A stretch of DNA of 7,562 bases from Methylococcaceae bacterium (GTDB lineage: Bacteria > Pseudomonadota > Gammaproteobacteria > Methylococcales > Methylomonadaceae), in assembly GCA_947506075.1 (NCBI GenBank), contig CANNNN010000119.1:1-7562 (forward strand). Direction: 5' to 3'. Below the pieces are notes generated by a model. That model was given only the letters and a program-made list of their open reading frames with translations. It searched no databases and was not told where the DNA came from. Of this stretch, positions 6,155-7,562 are shown piece by piece (within the stretch, counting starts at the first letter, position 1; each line of letters starts with the position of its first letter). Made by a program: the position numbers and the translations under genes.

Positions 6155-7474
6155 TTAAGCCTTGCCCCTGGAACCAGACCTTCCCTTGCCTCTCGCCTCA
6201 ACCCGTTTGCTGTCAGTCCGTTTACTGTCAGCAGGCTTAGCGCCACGGGACGCCGGTTTTTTGCTATGCCGCAGATCCTTTTTACCCGTGTCTTTATGAG
6301 CGGCGTTCTTTTTAGGCGCATCGGCTATCTTCAAGGAGACCGGCTCGTAACCGGTGTCGGCGATGCGCGGAATTTGCCGCTTCAGCAGTTTCTCAATTTC
6401 CACCAGATGATAGGCTTCTTCGGGGCAAACCAGCGACAAGGCCACGCCGTCGGCACCGGCACGTCCAGTACGACCAATCCGATGTATGTAATCTTCCGGT
6501 ATTTGCGGCACATCAAAATTCACCACATGCGGCAAGTCCTCAATGTCCAGTCCGCGTGCCGCAATGTCGGTAGCCACCAAGACCTGCACCTTGCCAGTTT
6601 TAAATTGTTCCAGCGCCTTGTTACGTGCACCCTGGGTTTTATCGCCATGCAGGGCCGCCGTGCGGATGCCGTCCTCAATCAACTGCTTTTCCAGCCTATC
6701 GGCGCCATGCTTGGTGCGGACAAAAACCAAAACCTGCTTCCAGTTGTTACTGCCGATCAGATAGGACAGCAGTTCACGCTTGTACTCGCGATCGATACCG
6801 TAAACCAGCTCCGAAACATTTTCAGCCGTGGCATTTTGTTTGGCCACCTCGACTTCAATCGGATTGTTCAACAACTGCGCAGCCAGCGATTTGATCGCAT
6901 TAGGCACGGTCGCAGAAAACAACAGGCTCTGCCGTTTCTTCGGCAACAAGGCCATAACCTGCTTGATGTCGGGCAAAAAACCCATATCAAGCATCCGATC
7001 CGCCTCATCCAGCACCAATATTTCAACATTGGACAGGTTGATATTGCGCTGCTGCACATGGTCAATCAAGCGCCCCGGCGTCGCCACCACGATGTCGCAG
7101 CCCCGGCGTAACTGACGGGTCTGAATGCCGATACTCGCGCCGCCAACCACCGCTTCCGCATGCAATGGCAGATGTGCGCCATAAGTTTTTACGCTTTCAT
7201 AGACCTGAGCGGCCAGTTCACGAGTAGGCACTAAAATCAACGCACGCACCCGATGCGGCTTTTGATGCGGGTCATGATTTTCAGCCAGCCGCTGCAATAA
7301 CGGCAAGGTAAAACTGGCAGTTTTTCCGGTGCCGGTTTGCGCACCAGCCAATACATCCTGGCCGTCGAGAATTAACGGTATGGCTTTAAGTTGCACCGGT
7401 GTCGGCGTGATATAGCCTTGATCGGCTATGGCTTTAAGTAATTCCTCGGTTAAACCGAGTTGGGCGAAAGACAT
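6155..7474 (-). CDS. rhlE: ATP-dependent RNA helicase, DEAD-box, RhlE type
   Basis: The protein is 439 aa with every DEAD-box motif in order: Q motif (F3 and PTPVQ, 24-28), motif I AQTGTGKT (45-52), Ia PTRELA (83-88), Ib TPGR (132-135), II DEAD (156-159), III SAT (187-189), V ATDIAARGLD (301-310) and VI HRIGRTGR (331-338). The opening MSFAQLGL and the sequence around DEADRMLDMGFLPDI fit the RhlE subgroup. It unwinds short RNA duplexes with ATP; RhlE proteins act in ribosome assembly and RNA decay. From about 385 to the end lies a basic, K/R/S/G/A-rich, probably disordered tail that should bind RNA, with a tandem ADSKR-TDSKR repeat. The start ATG has only a modest AGAG ribosome site about 10 nt upstream, but MSF at the Q motif leaves little doubt. 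Palindromes lie at both ends of the gene. A sibling such as SrmB or DbpA is less likely from motif context. Confidence 0.94.
   Translation of the reverse strand: MSFAQLGLTEELLKAIADQGYITPTPVQLKAIPLILDGQDVLAGAQTGTGKTASFTLPLLQRLAENHDPHQKPHRVRALILVPTRELAAQVYESVKTYGAHLPLHAEAVVGGASIGIQTRQLRRGCDIVVATPGRLIDHVQQRNINLSNVEILVLDEADRMLDMGFLPDIKQVMALLPKKRQSLLFSATVPNAIKSLAAQLLNNPIEVEVAKQNATAENVSELVYGIDREYKRELLSYLIGSNNWKQVLVFVRTKHGADRLEKQLIEDGIRTAALHGDKTQGARNKALEQFKTGKVQVLVATDIAARGLDIEDLPHVVNFDVPQIPEDYIHRIGRTGRAGADGVALSLVCPEEAYHLVEIEKLLKRQIPRIADTGYEPVSLKIADAPKKNAAHKDTGKKDLRHSKKPASRGAKPADSKRTDSKRVEARGKGRSGSRGKA
6204..6233 (-). repeat. 15-bp imperfect tandem duplication in the rhlE tail
   Basis: Two adjacent 15-bp units, CGTTTGCTGTCAGTC (6204-6218) and CGTTTACTGTCAGCA (6219-6233), match at 12 of 15 positions. 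They are in frame and encode TDSKR and ADSKR in the basic tail, so a slippage event has lengthened the disordered RNA-binding extension. Confidence 0.75.
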
Positions 7475-7519
7475 GCTGTAAAATCTCTGGTAAAGGGAAA
7501 AAAGGTGAAGGCTAAGAAC

Positions 7520-7560
7520 TTTAAAGCCGAACGGGGTATGTTGCCCCGTTCGGCTTTAAA
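7520..7560. repeat. REP-like palindrome B / possible bidirectional terminator upstream of rhlE
   Basis: A perfect 17-bp stem joins TTTAAAGCCGAACGGGG (7520-7536) and CCCCGTTCGGCTTTAAA (7544-7560), with a 7-nt loop TATGTTG. The AAAG/CTTT flanks would give short U-runs in both directions, so it may terminate a neighbouring gene beyond the right edge. It sits 45 bp before the rhlE start. The core 7525-7555 is the same length and design as palindrome A. The gap 7475-7519 holds a purine-rich run on the plus strand and no clear rhlE promoter. Confidence 0.75.
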
Positions 7561-7562
7561 TA

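Noticed and set aside
6266..7111. 281-codon open frame on the plus strand
   Set aside because: It is fully antisense to rhlE, which has every DEAD-box motif intact. The frame has no recognisable domain and arises from the codon bias of the real gene.
1..7562. CRISPR array, tRNA/rRNA gene, insertion sequence or defence/toxin module
   Set aside because: No regularly spaced repeats, cloverleaf, transposase or related motif was seen on either strand. The genes are housekeeping or small conserved families.

Overview
The window reads as an ordinary core-chromosome segment of a gammaproteobacterium. The evidence is a FimV-type polar/pilus protein directly downstream of asd, a long-form Adk whose LID has the proteobacterial rather than the zinc-cysteine form, a RhlE-type DEAD-box helicase, and the small families DUF1415 and DUF2288, which are common in this class. 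Moderate GC and the general look of the proteins would suit a methanotroph-like lineage (Methylococcales), but that is a guess and no gene here proves it. I see no tRNA, rRNA, CRISPR array, transposase, prophage or toxin/defence module.

Layout. Positions 1-1608 (minus) hold the N-terminal 536 codons of fimV, whose 3' end lies beyond the left edge. It is preceded by asd (1663-2685, minus) and adk (2925-3563, minus), so these three genes run in one direction. The 239-bp adk-asd gap holds degenerate copies of a CACCACGAAG-type intergenic repeat, an AT-rich perfect palindrome and a possible asd promoter. adk is divergent from a tandem-CBS-domain gene (3718-4194, plus) that ends in a textbook intrinsic terminator. 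A DUF1415 gene (4265-4831, plus) starts only 16 bp after that terminator and converges almost tail to tail with a TPR-protein gene (4842-5615, minus). The TPR gene is divergent from a small DUF2288 gene (5737-6033, plus), which converges on rhlE (6155-7474, minus).

Two 31-nt palindromes of the same design lie on either side of rhlE. Their stems differ by compensatory base changes, so they look like members of one REP-like or terminator-like family.

Functionally this is mostly housekeeping: aspartate-family amino acid and diaminopimelate synthesis (asd), adenylate balance (adk), polar organisation and type IV pili (fimV), and RNA remodelling (rhlE). Between them lie four small proteins with little or no known function. 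I found no convincing new multi-gene system. The parts most worth a second look are the intergenic repeats.
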